Shown: piece after piece, positions 42,844 through 51,946 of the stretch
Layout: each line of letters starts with the position of its first letter
Position numbering within the stretch: the stretch's first letter is position 1
Assembly (NCBI GenBank): GCA_017428765.1
Contig: JAFRQF010000027.1
Coordinates: 1 to 64,000 of the forward strand
Direction of reading: 5' to 3'
Source: Erysipelotrichaceae bacterium
GTDB taxonomy: Bacteria; Bacillota_I; Bacilli_A; Erysipelotrichales; Erysipelotrichaceae
Length of the DNA: 64,000 bases
Position numbers and translations under genes: made by a program
Notes under the pieces: generated by a model
What the model was told of the DNA's origin: nothing
The model's database searches: none
What the model saw: the letters and a program-made list of their open reading frames with translations, nothing else

Positions 42844-44988
42844 TTATTTGATCGTGTCGTAATAAGCCTTTAACTGATTCCACTGAGACTGCTTGATCAT
42901 TAAGTAAGCAGCACCGGACCAGTTGTTCTTAACGAAGTCTGCATAACCTGCAGCAGAGTTTTCAGCACCAGCCATGGAGCCGTAGCCATCCTTCAACAGA
43001 TCGTAGAAGATGGAGACGCCGCCCTTGGCGGACTGGAAGTTGTTGACTAAGTCAGCATAGCTTGACAGAGTGTTAGCCTGTTCAGCAGTTGTCGGTAAGA
43101 CAGTCGGAACAGAAGTATACCACATGTTTTCTGTGTTGACAGCGAGGAGCGGATGTCTTAAGACGCCCTTTTCGATCGCAGCAGACAGGATAGCAGCACC
43201 CTTCTTACCAACTTCGGAAGTCATCTGGTATTCGAATGCCTGAGACTTCGGGAAGCCGTTGAGAGTAGAGCCTAAGTACTGTCTAGCGTAGTTGGTGTAG
43301 TTACCGCCTGTGAGCTTCTGGCATTCTTCGAATGTAGCATCAGCAACGACCGGCATCTGTCTGCCATTGAAGTTGAATGTTTCATACTTCTTGGCAACAT
43401 CGTCCCAAGTCTTGACTTCGACAGAAGCGTCCTTGACCTTGATGAAGGCATCCGGACCATAGGACATCGTGATCTGACCCTGTACAGAGAATGCGTAGTC
43501 GATCAGAGTCAATGCAGCGTTCAGCTTGTTAGTGTCAGCACCGGCACCGGCCATTGTGATAGCCCAACCATCGGTCTTGACAGATCTCCATGATTCAGCG
43601 AATCTGAACCAAGCATCGCCAGTACCGTCGTTCCACTTAGCGACCGGATCCATGATGACGACATATTCTTCACCAGCAGCGTTATCAAGAACAGTGTTGT
43701 TCATGATCGTCTGTGTCTGGTTGTAGTCATAAGACATCAAGCCTGCATCTTTTTCAAGATAGTTCTTGGAGTTAGCTTCACCAGTCAAAACGATGAGGCC
43801 TTCCTTAGCCATGTTGTTGAGTCTTTCAACTGCTAAGTAAGAAGCTTCTTCCTGACGGCCGTCATGTAAGTTTCCGTCTTTGTCGAAGTATAAGTAATCC
43901 TGTCTGGATTCCATACCTCTTGCACCGAACAGATGACCGGCGAAACGAGTCAGGTCGATCTCTCTTTGTAAGTTGGAAGTTTCTCTGGAGAATAAGCCGG
44001 AGATCGGGTTGCCGTCATTGTCGTTCAATGAAGCAACAGCACATCTCAATAATGCGACCATTTCATCAGCGTCCCAAGCAGCATCATAACCTAAGAAGAG
44101 GTCAGATCTCTTAGCGTAGACACCTGCATAAGTCGTATCGATGTATTCCTGGAACATAGCGACAGCTTCATCACCAGTTAACGGCTGAGCATTCATCTTA
44201 GCGATGATGTTGTTTTCGCCGCCAACGTTCTTCGTGATGGTCTGAACACCTGTACCGTCAGCTGTTAAAGCATCGACAGTGTAGTTTTCAGCAGCATATG
44301 GCTGGTAGACATAGTCAGCTAAAGGTCTGTTAGCGCCTTTGTAACCGTCTGTATCCAGTAAAGTTCTAACGAAGTCAGCTCTGATCAGAGGCATTCTTTC
44401 GATATCATCGTTACCATCGAAGTAAGGAGAGAAGTAGATCGCGCCAGTCTCTGTGTTACCAGTGATGGATAATCTGGCGATCTGATTTTCTTCCAGATAT
44501 GCCTTGAAGTTAGGCATCTGATCGAGGTAGTCGCCTAAGTTGACAAGCTTGCCTTCAGCACCTGCAGCGTTGAGCGCAGCAGCAGTACCGGCAACGATGT
44601 CGACCTGGTCTAACTGGTTTTCCCAAACCGGGAATTCCTTGGATGTGCCCTGTCCGGAATACTTATCAACGAAAGTGATTCCTAACAGTTCTGATAAGTG
44701 CTGCCAAGTCGGCTTGAAGTCGCCTGTCTGGTAAGTCTTACCGTCAGCCAGAGTGATGCCGGAACCGGTGACATCAGCATTCGTGAAGCTGATACCGGTC
44801 TTGTCAGAGTTATAACCTGCGGCAACTCTGAGTTCTGTTCCTTCTGCATACTCTAAAGCAGCAGCCGGAGTCGTGTCTTCTGCAGGAGCAGCTTCGCCGC
44901 CGCCGCCGTTGTTACCGCCGCCAGAGCAGCCTACTAATGTAAGCATCATGGCGAGCAGAAGAACAAGTACTTTAAGTGTTTTTTTCAT
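42844..44988 (-). CDS. Large extracellular solute-binding lipoprotein of the oligosaccharide ABC importer
   Basis: The protein starts MKKTLKVLVLLLAMMLTLVGC, a lipoprotein signal with the modified cysteine at residue 21, followed by a flexible Gly-rich linker. The mature part is about 690 residues, well above the 400-550 of most CUT1 binding proteins and closer to large LplA/YtcQ-type oligosaccharide binders. ATG 44988 has an AAAGGAAG ribosome site. The ligand is inferred to be a pectin-derived oligosaccharide from the surrounding genes. Confidence 0.88.
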   Translation of the reverse strand: MKKTLKVLVLLLAMMLTLVGCSGGGNNGGGGEAAPAEDTTPAAALEYAEGTELRVAAGYNSDKTGISFTNADVTGSGITLADGKTYQTGDFKPTWQHLSELLGITFVDKYSGQGTSKEFPVWENQLDQVDIVAGTAAALNAAGAEGKLVNLGDYLDQMPNFKAYLEENQIARLSITGNTETGAIYFSPYFDGNDDIERMPLIRADFVRTLLDTDGYKGANRPLADYVYQPYAAENYTVDALTADGTGVQTITKNVGGENNIIAKMNAQPLTGDEAVAMFQEYIDTTYAGVYAKRSDLFLGYDAAWDADEMVALLRCAVASLNDNDGNPISGLFSRETSNLQREIDLTRFAGHLFGARGMESRQDYLYFDKDGNLHDGRQEEASYLAVERLNNMAKEGLIVLTGEANSKNYLEKDAGLMSYDYNQTQTIMNNTVLDNAAGEEYVVIMDPVAKWNDGTGDAWFRFAESWRSVKTDGWAITMAGAGADTNKLNAALTLIDYAFSVQGQITMSYGPDAFIKVKDASVEVKTWDDVAKKYETFNFNGRQMPVVADATFEECQKLTGGNYTNYARQYLGSTLNGFPKSQAFEYQMTSEVGKKGAAILSAAIEKGVLRHPLLAVNTENMWYTSVPTVLPTTAEQANTLSSYADLVNNFQSAKGGVSIFYDLLKDGYGSMAGAENSAAGYADFVKNNWSGAAYLMIKQSQWNQLKAYYDTIK

Positions 44989-45016
44989 TTTTCTTCCTTT
45001 CCTTGAAAATATATAT

Positions 45017-45916
45017 TTATTCCTTGACACCGCCCATATTTACGCCTTTAGCGAAATATTTCTGGATGAAAGGATAAATAACTAAGATCGGGATGATCGC
45101 AACGATGATCAGCGCATAGATTGCGGAGTTCGGCGAATATGGAGCGGTCCATGATGCCAGAGTCTCCAGGTTGGTGTAATCTTCAAGCAGGAGTCGGATG
45201 AAGACCTGCAGCGGCTGTTCGTTTGGTGAGCCGGAAGCAGCGATCATCTGTCTTGCCCAGAAGTAACCGTTCCATCTGGAGATACCGAAGAACAATGCGA
45301 CGGTAGCGATCGTTGACTGGGACATCGGGATATAGACTTTCGTCAATACCTGGAATTCCGTTGCGCCATCGACGATGGCAGCCTCTTCGATCTCGGAAGA
45401 GACACCTTCAAATGCGTTTCTAAGTAAGATGATATTCATGGCAGCCATACCCATGGCGATGACGATCAGCCATTTGACATCGGTGATACCGACAGCTGCG
45501 AATACCTTCTGTGTCTGTAAGTAGTTCAGATACTGCGGAACGATACCGGCAGAGAACCACATCGTGAAGACTAAGAAGAAGTTGAAGCCTGATCTGAATA
45601 AGAGTCTCTTCTTGGACAGCGCATAACCGCCAAGGATGGAAACGCCGATCGCCCAGATCGTACCATAGACCGTTAAGAACAGCGTATTGGTATATGCGTT
45701 CCAGAACTGGTTGTTATGGAAGATCGAGGAGAAGGCATCGAACTGGATGTCCTTCGGGAACAGGATGACTTCGTTATAGTCAACGGCATGCGCACCGGAA
45801 ATGGATGAGCTTACCGCATAGATGAACGGATATAAACAAGCCAATGAGAATATCGTTAAGAAGGTATAAGACAGAATTTTGAATATCAATTCACTTGTTT
45901 CAAGTTTACGTTTCAT
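45017..45916 (-). CDS. CUT1 ABC transporter permease, LplC/YtcP type
   Basis: This inner-membrane permease has 299 residues and about six helices. The cytoplasmic EAA loop that docks the ATPase reads EIEEAAIVDGATEFQVLTKVYIP, in parts EEAAIVDGAT near residue 182. Its sequence style (FARGVNMGGVKE-like C-terminus) is that of the YtcP/LplC group used for complex carbohydrates in Gram-positives. It lies 28 bases upstream of the binding-protein gene and 11 after the partner permease. Confidence 0.93.
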   Translation of the reverse strand: MKRKLETSELIFKILSYTFLTIFSLACLYPFIYAVSSSISGAHAVDYNEVILFPKDIQFDAFSSIFHNNQFWNAYTNTLFLTVYGTIWAIGVSILGGYALSKKRLLFRSGFNFFLVFTMWFSAGIVPQYLNYLQTQKVFAAVGITDVKWLIVIAMGMAAMNIILLRNAFEGVSSEIEEAAIVDGATEFQVLTKVYIPMSQSTIATVALFFGISRWNGYFWARQMIAASGSPNEQPLQVFIRLLLEDYTNLETLASWTAPYSPNSAIYALIIVAIIPILVIYPFIQKYFAKGVNMGGVKE

Positions 45917-45927
45917 ATTCTAACCTC

Positions 45928-46971
45928 CTAGTAGAGCGATACGTCGGATGCTTTTCTGGCGATCGAGTTAGCACCGATGACAAGGATCATGCCGGTGATG
46001 TTGTTGATCATTTCAGCTGCAGAAGCGATAGCCTGTGAGCCGCCTTCGAGACCCAGACGATATGCGAATGTCGATACGACGTCAGCCGTTACGAATGTAT
46101 TTGCTCTGTACAACAGCATGACTTTTTCATAGCCTATGGACAGCAGGGAACCGATACGGTTGATCAGCATGATGACGACGGTCGATAAGATACAAGGAAT
46201 GACGACGTATCTCATCTGTGCCATCTTGCCGGCACCGTCGATCTGTGCCGCTTCATAAGAAGTCGGCGATACGGCGATGATCGCAGCGAAGTAGACGATG
46301 GAGTCATAACCCGCACCTTCCCAGATACCGGAGATCTGATAGATCGAGCGGAAGAAGTTCGGATTGTTCAGCAGACCCGCATCGGCAGCTTCTCTTGAAA
46401 TGATGCCAAGTTTTGCCAGAGCCAGGGAAACGATACCTGTACCGGAGACCAAGTCGCCCTGTTTCAGCAACATGGTGACTAAGGTCGTCATGACGACGGT
46501 CGACATGAACTTCGGCAGGTACGTCAATACCTGGTAGATACTTCTCAAGATATCCGACTTGATCTCATTGAAGAACAGAGCCAGGATGATCGGCATCGGG
46601 AAACCGAACAGTAAGCCATAGAAGCTCAGTAAGAACGTATTTCTGAACGCCATCCAGAACGAAGATGTCTGCGTAGAAGTACCAAACATCAGCAGTTTGA
46701 AGTTTGCGAATCCGCACCACTTCATCTCGGCGACCTTCTTACCTACTTCGGTGATCTTGAAACAGCCAAGCAGTTCATACATCGGCAAGTATCTCCAAAA
46801 CAGGAATACTAAGATCATCGGGATCAGCATCACATACAGACGCCAGTCTTTCACGATCAGCTGCCAGTTGAGTTTCCAGCGATTCTTCTCAACATCGTCC
46901 CTGACCGCTTGTTCAGGATCGAGTTCATAACGTTTTAACTCTTCGTTATAAACCAGATATTCATCATTCAT
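45928..46971 (-). CDS. CUT1 ABC transporter permease, LplB type
   Basis: The second permease of the importer has 347 residues from ATG 46971. That start was chosen because GGAGGA lies seven bases before it; the earlier ATG at 46986 has no ribosome site. The protein has a charged cytoplasmic N-terminus of about 45 residues and six helices. The EAA-type loop SYEAAQIDGAGKMAQMRYVVIP is near 230-250. It overlaps the end of the upstream small membrane gene by eight bases. Confidence 0.92.
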   Translation of the reverse strand: MNDEYLVYNEELKRYELDPEQAVRDDVEKNRWKLNWQLIVKDWRLYVMLIPMILVFLFWRYLPMYELLGCFKITEVGKKVAEMKWCGFANFKLLMFGTSTQTSSFWMAFRNTFLLSFYGLLFGFPMPIILALFFNEIKSDILRSIYQVLTYLPKFMSTVVMTTLVTMLLKQGDLVSGTGIVSLALAKLGIISREAADAGLLNNPNFFRSIYQISGIWEGAGYDSIVYFAAIIAVSPTSYEAAQIDGAGKMAQMRYVVIPCILSTVVIMLINRIGSLLSIGYEKVMLLYRANTFVTADVVSTFAYRLGLEGGSQAIASAAEMINNITGMILVIGANSIARKASDVSLY

Positions 46972-47545
46972 CTTGCCATCCTCCATCTATTCTTTCTTTT
47001 TGAGAATTCAATTCCAGTAAATATTGTTTCTGATCGATGAATAAGCCATCGATCCGCCGGACGATGATGATCACCAGTATGGCAAACACCAGCGATAACA
47101 TGTCCGTCATGATAAATGTAAATATGACACCGGCATCTTTGCCCGCTAAGAGCATCGACGCCAGTCCGCGGAACACTTCCATCAGCAGGAATCCGATCAG
47201 CAGATAGCTCACCGACCCGAAGAAAGTGGCCCGGATCTTTTCTTTTGTGACTTTCTTCATATACAGCAGCAACAGCATGAAGCCCAGATTGCCGGTCAGA
47301 TATATGAAGTATTGCGTTAAACTGCCTGATTGAAAATATACGAACAACAAGGCATATACTACCGCATGGATGATGCTGAATTTATCCCAGCGCATCATGA
47401 CGATCGCAAGCATCGGCAACATGATCGAGATGCAATACGGTTCATCGAACCATACCGTCGCGGCCTTGATCGCCAGATACTCGCATACGCCGTACATGAT
47501 GACAAACAGGATCAGATCGATGCTGCGATACTGTTTGAAGCTCAT
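46964..47545 (-). CDS. Polytopic membrane protein of the ABC cluster, possibly ECF S-component-like
   Basis: The 193 residues contain five to six predicted helices with short loops and a charged C-terminal tail of about 25 residues. The pattern LPMLAIVMMRW near the second helix and the overall size recall S components of energy-coupling-factor transporters, but the similarity is weak and by eye. It is placed between an ABC ATPase (three bases upstream) and the first permease (overlap eight bases), so it must be expressed with the importer. Function unknown. Confidence 0.65.
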   Translation of the reverse strand: MSFKQYRSIDLILFVIMYGVCEYLAIKAATVWFDEPYCISIMLPMLAIVMMRWDKFSIIHAVVYALLFVYFQSGSLTQYFIYLTGNLGFMLLLLYMKKVTKEKIRATFFGSVSYLLIGFLLMEVFRGLASMLLAGKDAGVIFTFIMTDMLSLVFAILVIIIVRRIDGLFIDQKQYLLELNSQKERIDGGWQDE

Positions 47546-47548
47546 GGA

Positions 47549-48628
47549 TTACTTCTTTTTGAAGACGAATTCGCTTTCCTTGTCGAAGAGATATACCTTC
47601 TCATAAGGCAGATAGAAGTCAAATTCTTCATCCATCTTCGGAGCATCATGCGGGTCGACCTTTAAGATGACGGTATCGCCGCCGATCTCGATGTAGATGT
47701 TGGTCGAATCGCCAAGCATCTCGGTCAGCGTAGCCAGCGCATGGATCTTATAGGCGTTTTCTACCGGGTGCATCGAGATGTTTTCCGGACGGAAGCCGAA
47801 GTAGACGGCCTTGTCGGAAAGCTCATAGCCTGTCTTGGAAACATCAAACCTGTTGTCGTTCTTATCGAAAGTGATCTCGTTGCCCTTGATCGTACCGGTG
47901 ATGAAGTTCATCGGCGGTTCACCGATGAATCCGGCAACGAAGAGGTTGCAAGGATTGAAGTATAATTCTTCCGGCGAACCGATCTGCTGTACATAGCCGT
48001 CTTTCATGACGACGATACGGTCAGCCATCGTCATTGCTTCGGTCTGGTCATGTGTGACATAGATCGTCGTCGCATGTGTGGAACGATGGATCTGGGTGAT
48101 CTCGGAACGCATCGTGACTCTCTGCTTCGCATCGAGGTTTGACAAAGGCTCATCCATTAAGAAGATATCGACCTGTCTGATGATGGCACGGCCGACAGCG
48201 ACTCTCTGCCTCTGACCGCCGGACAATGCTTTCGGCTTTCTGTCGAGGTAGTCCGTCAGGCCTAAGATCGCAGCTGTCTTCTGCACCTTCTCATCGATGA
48301 TGTCTTCGTCGACACCTTCAAGCGTCAGACCGAATGCCAGGTTGTCATACACAGTTAGATGAGGATATAAGGCGTATGACTGGAAGACCATCGCGATCCC
48401 GCGTTCGACCGGTGATTTTTCATTGGCTCTGACGCCGTTGATCAAAAAGTCGCCCTTTGAGATCTCTTCGAGACCGGCGATCATTCTTAATGTCGTCGAT
48501 TTGCCGCATCCCGAAGGACCGACAAAGACGATAAATTCACCGTCCTTGATCTCTAAATTGAAATTGTGGACCGCATGAAAACCATTAGGATATATTTTGT
48601 TTATATCTTTCAATACCAAATTTGACAT
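47549..48628 (-). CDS. Sugar ABC transporter ATP-binding protein, MsmX/UgpC type, copy 2
   Basis: The 359 residues carry Walker A GPSGCGKST near 37, signature LSGGQRQR near 134, Walker B IFLMDEPLSNLDA and YVTHDQTEA, then the TOBE/OB regulatory domain. It is the first gene of the transport part of the cluster, with its own promoter, a cre-like site and an AAAGGAA ribosome site. It resembles the copy at 40653-41717, with about half of positions identical by eye, so the pair could form a heterodimer or replace each other. Confidence 0.93.
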   Translation of the reverse strand: MSNLVLKDINKIYPNGFHAVHNFNLEIKDGEFIVFVGPSGCGKSTTLRMIAGLEEISKGDFLINGVRANEKSPVERGIAMVFQSYALYPHLTVYDNLAFGLTLEGVDEDIIDEKVQKTAAILGLTDYLDRKPKALSGGQRQRVAVGRAIIRQVDIFLMDEPLSNLDAKQRVTMRSEITQIHRSTHATTIYVTHDQTEAMTMADRIVVMKDGYVQQIGSPEELYFNPCNLFVAGFIGEPPMNFITGTIKGNEITFDKNDNRFDVSKTGYELSDKAVYFGFRPENISMHPVENAYKIHALATLTEMLGDSTNIYIEIGGDTVILKVDPHDAPKMDEEFDFYLPYEKVYLFDKESEFVFKKK

Positions 48629-48659
48629 AAAATTTTCCTTTCTATCCCCTCAGCGTAAC

Positions 48660-48689
48660 TGAAAACGCTTTCTAACATTCTATATTTTA
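48660..48689 (-). promoter_or_regulatory. Promoter with cre-like (CcpA) site before the importer genes
   Basis: The sequence TGAAAACGCTTTCT (48660-48673) fits 13 of 14 positions of the catabolite-responsive element TGWNANCGNTNWCA. It lies just downstream of a TAAAAT -10 box (48684-48689), a roadblock position. No convincing -35 is seen. The 126-base gap here is the only sizeable break in the cluster. Confidence 0.5.
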
Positions 48690-48754
48690 CACCGAATCAT
48701 TTATAAAAAACTATGAAACAGCTTGAAAGAATATTTCATAAAAAGATTTTACAA

Positions 48755-50245
48755 TCAATAAGAGAATTCTTTCCCTTCCACAAACACGTCATGGATCTCA
48801 ACGTCTTCAACATTATAGAAGCAGAATGACGCATTATTCAGCTTTTCGCAGTTATATATCATTGCCGGTGCGACTTTATCGGTGAACGATTTGTCGAAAG
48901 TCACATTGATGCTGTCTAAGATGATCTTGTCGATCTTGGATTCCGGAAGACCATAGAAATAGCCGGCGCAGACTTTCGTATTGAGACAGTTCAGGTTCTT
49001 GAAATTGAACGTGCCGATATGCGGAGTCATCTCGGAAACTTCTCTGTATTCCTTGGAATCGGCATAGTCATCGTATTCATCGCGGGACAGATAGTAATAC
49101 ATGTTCACGACCAGGCACGACATGACACCGTCCATCAGGATATTGTCAAAAGAGATGTTCTCGATCAGAGACTTGTTGCCTCTCCCCCTCTTCGTCTTGA
49201 TGCGAAGTCCCCTGTCGGTGTTCTTGAAGATGCATCTGGAGACATCGACGTTGCGGATGCCGCAGCTCGACTCCGAGCCGAATACCACGCCGCCGTGACC
49301 GTCGCCCATGAAACAGTTGCGGATGGTCAATCGATCGGTCGGCTTGTAGTAGCTGTCAGCCATGATCTTCTTGCCGGATTTGATCGCGACGCAGTCATCG
49401 CCGACATAGATCCGTGTGCCGAGCAGACGGATATTGGTGCAGGATTCCGGATCGAATCCGTCGGTATTTGGTGAAGTCGGAACGGAACGCAGCGTCAGAT
49501 CGATGAAATCGAGATCCTCGGAATAGAAAGGATGCAGGTTCCAGCTGGGCGAATTGATGATGTTGAGACCGACGAAAGAAACGTTCCTGCAGCGGTTGAG
49601 GAAGACGTTGTTTCCTCTCCAGGCGCCTCGTTTGACCAAAGGATCTACCCACCAGTCTCCCTTATCGGCGTTGCCGTTGAGCGTGCCTTCGCCGACGATC
49701 ATGATATTCTCTGAATCAAAAGAAGTGATCAGAGACATGAAAGCATCGTTCGGCTCACCTTCCCAGGAAGCGTTGACGGCAGACTTGTCCTCATTATATG
49801 CGGCAATGATCGGATAATCTTTGCGGTCACTGGAGCCGATGAGGCTGGCGTCCTTTTCAAAATACAGATATGTATTGGAACGGATGTTCAAAGGACCAGT
49901 GTAATAATCGCCCTTTTCAAAGACGATCAGATCATGATCGCTCTCATCGAGCAATGCCTGTATCTTTTCCGTATCCAGTGTCCTTCCGTCAGCGACGACG
50001 CCATGTTCTCTGACATTGAGGATGCGATTGATCTTCAAGGTCGTCACATCGATCTTTTCTCCGGCGATGTCGAATTCATAGCTTTCACCGGGTCTCAATC
50101 CGAAAACGGTGAAAACGTTTCTGTCTTCTTTGCGGCAGAATTCACCGTTTACATATACGTCAAACGGCTCACCTGCGTAGTAGGGACGATCTTCATCCGA
50201 TTCGAAGCTCACCGATACCGGTGAAATATGAATGACATTAAACAT
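48755..50245 (-). CDS. GH28 polygalacturonase, probably exo-acting, cytoplasmic
   Basis: GH28 hydrolyses alpha-1,4 galacturonan. The 496 residues have an N-terminal beta-sandwich-like segment (about 1-75) and a right-handed beta-helix with catalytic D262 (NTDGFDP), D283-D284 (GDDCVAIK), H317 (GHGGVVFGSE) and RGLRIKTKRGRG. The extra N-terminal domain and NTDGFDPESC style resemble exo-polygalacturonases. There is no signal peptide, so it acts on imported oligomers. It overlaps the esterase gene by eight bases. It could be a rhamnogalacturonan-active GH28 instead. Confidence 0.92.
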   Translation of the reverse strand: MFNVIHISPVSVSFESDEDRPYYAGEPFDVYVNGEFCRKEDRNVFTVFGLRPGESYEFDIAGEKIDVTTLKINRILNVREHGVVADGRTLDTEKIQALLDESDHDLIVFEKGDYYTGPLNIRSNTYLYFEKDASLIGSSDRKDYPIIAAYNEDKSAVNASWEGEPNDAFMSLITSFDSENIMIVGEGTLNGNADKGDWWVDPLVKRGAWRGNNVFLNRCRNVSFVGLNIINSPSWNLHPFYSEDLDFIDLTLRSVPTSPNTDGFDPESCTNIRLLGTRIYVGDDCVAIKSGKKIMADSYYKPTDRLTIRNCFMGDGHGGVVFGSESSCGIRNVDVSRCIFKNTDRGLRIKTKRGRGNKSLIENISFDNILMDGVMSCLVVNMYYYLSRDEYDDYADSKEYREVSEMTPHIGTFNFKNLNCLNTKVCAGYFYGLPESKIDKIILDSINVTFDKSFTDKVAPAMIYNCEKLNNASFCFYNVEDVEIHDVFVEGKEFSY

Positions 50246-50912
50246 TGAAACACTCCTTGAAATTAGGATCTTTCCTTACCGCATCGATAAACAAGTCTCT
50301 TACCATGCGTGCACCCTTCATGCGCAGATGGGTATTATCCGATTTGCCTTCCGGATAATTCTCATAGACGCCTGAAGCAAAATTCATGAAATATTCTTTC
50401 GATTCCTCGACGCCGGTCTCTTCGATCTTTTTCTTTGTCAATGAGGTCAGATCGACATAATTGACACCGGTCTCAGAGGCAACGCGTATCATCGCTTCCT
50501 GATAGCCGGCATGGCACTTGGGATCAAGTGTGCCGTCTTGCAAGAACATCCTTCGATAGATCGGCGTACACAGTAAGACATAGGCGCCTTTTTTCTTGCA
50601 TTCCTCGACCATGTATTTCAGATTGTCATGATATTCAAAGTCGGGACGCGTATGCGTCTTGGGATCATAATCGTGTTCATCGTTGTGACCGAATTCGATC
50701 AGAACGATGGAATCTTTGTCAGTGAAGCGAAGGGCATCTTCGAAACGCCCCTCTTCCATGAACGTCTTGGTGGAACGCCCGTTCTTGGCGAAATTCATCA
50801 GACGAACATCTTTATTCAGGAGCTCTTCCAGTGCCTGAGGCCAGCCTACCTGCGGGAAGGTGGTCTCATCGTTGTACTGCATCGTGGAATCGCCCATACA
50901 GACGATCTTCAT
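50238..50912 (-). CDS. SGNH-hydrolase, rhamnogalacturonan/pectin acetylesterase (CE12 type)
   Basis: The 224 residues show the SGNH set: S9 in GDSTMQ, N44 in AKNGRST, N77 in FGHNDE, and D192-H195 in SDNTHL. These block sequences match CE12 rhamnogalacturonan acetylesterases such as the YesT group. It would take acetyl groups from imported pectic oligosaccharides so that the hydrolases can proceed. No signal peptide. The start overlaps the GH105 stop by one base (TAATG). Confidence 0.9.
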   Translation of the reverse strand: MKIVCMGDSTMQYNDETTFPQVGWPQALEELLNKDVRLMNFAKNGRSTKTFMEEGRFEDALRFTDKDSIVLIEFGHNDEHDYDPKTHTRPDFEYHDNLKYMVEECKKKGAYVLLCTPIYRRMFLQDGTLDPKCHAGYQEAMIRVASETGVNYVDLTSLTKKKIEETGVEESKEYFMNFASGVYENYPEGKSDNTHLRMKGARMVRDLFIDAVRKDPNFKECFNV

Positions 50913-51946
50913 TAATATACCTCGCTGTATGCCATGATGAACGGGGCAACGCCCTTGACCTCATTGGCTGAGATGTTCTCTGACATGTAGTATTCGAAAG
51001 AACCGTCTCTCTTGTAGTTGTCAAGACCGCCGACCTGGCAGATGTTGTATAAGTTGCGTCCGTCGAACTGCTTCTTCAATACGGTATCAAAGACTTCGTG
51101 ACCCAGCTTGTCGTCTTCGATCATGCCGAGCCTCTTGCCTTTGAATATGGCATACGCCATCATGACGGAACCCGATGTCTCGAGGTAGTTGTGTTCCCTT
51201 CTGACATCGACGATCTGGTATAACATGCCATCCTCAAGATACGGCTTGAGGCCTTCGATCTCTTTGACCAGGATGTCCTTGCAGATATCCAGACCCAGTT
51301 CCTCATAGATGTCGACTGCCGCCATCATGACCCAGCCGCAGGCTCTTGCCCAGACGTTCGGCGATCTGCCTGTTTTCTTATCGGCCCACTGCATGACTTT
51401 TGCCTCATCATAGGCGTGAACGAAGAGCTTCCTGTCTTCATCGTAAAGTCTCTTTACTAAGGTATGTAACTGATGATCGACGTCTTCCTTGGTCTCCTGG
51501 ATATCGAATTCCTTGGCATACATCGCGATATATAAGACACCCATGTAGATGCCGTCCATCCAGACCTGGTTAGGATAGATCTTCTTGTGCCAGAAGGAAC
51601 CTTCCTTGGTACGCGGATGATGCAACATCTGTCCGTACATCTCATCGAGTGCTTTTTTGAATTTTTCTTTCGGACAGTCGCGGTAAAGTTTCATGAGTCC
51701 GATACCCGGACAGACATCATCGATGGAATACTTGGTCGGTTCGTAGTTTTTGATGACACCGTCTTCTTCGATCATCGAATCATAGAAGTTGTAGACGAAA
51801 TCAAAATACTTCTTGTCACCCGTGACTTTGTACATATCATAGATCGCAGTCATCAGGATGCCGTCTTCATAGCACCAGACACCCTTCTTATACGGCTGGA
51901 AATAACCTAAATACTTGTCGATATACTGATCAATCCTTGCTTCCAT
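50912..51946 (-). CDS. GH105 unsaturated galacturonyl hydrolase
   Basis: GH105 enzymes remove the 4,5-unsaturated uronate left at the non-reducing end by pectate or rhamnogalacturonan lyases. The 344-residue alpha/alpha barrel shows the catalytic Asp D131 in NQVWMDGIYM, D76-D77 in SIDDVCPG and GRSPNVWARACGW near 195-207. It is cytoplasmic. The product is 5-keto-4-deoxyuronate, the substrate of KduI encoded upstream. Its start overlaps the preceding gene by 17 bases. Confidence 0.94.
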   Translation of the reverse strand: MEARIDQYIDKYLGYFQPYKKGVWCYEDGILMTAIYDMYKVTGDKKYFDFVYNFYDSMIEEDGVIKNYEPTKYSIDDVCPGIGLMKLYRDCPKEKFKKALDEMYGQMLHHPRTKEGSFWHKKIYPNQVWMDGIYMGVLYIAMYAKEFDIQETKEDVDHQLHTLVKRLYDEDRKLFVHAYDEAKVMQWADKKTGRSPNVWARACGWVMMAAVDIYEELGLDICKDILVKEIEGLKPYLEDGMLYQIVDVRREHNYLETSGSVMMAYAIFKGKRLGMIEDDKLGHEVFDTVLKKQFDGRNLYNICQVGGLDNYKRDGSFEYYMSENISANEVKGVAPFIMAYSEVY

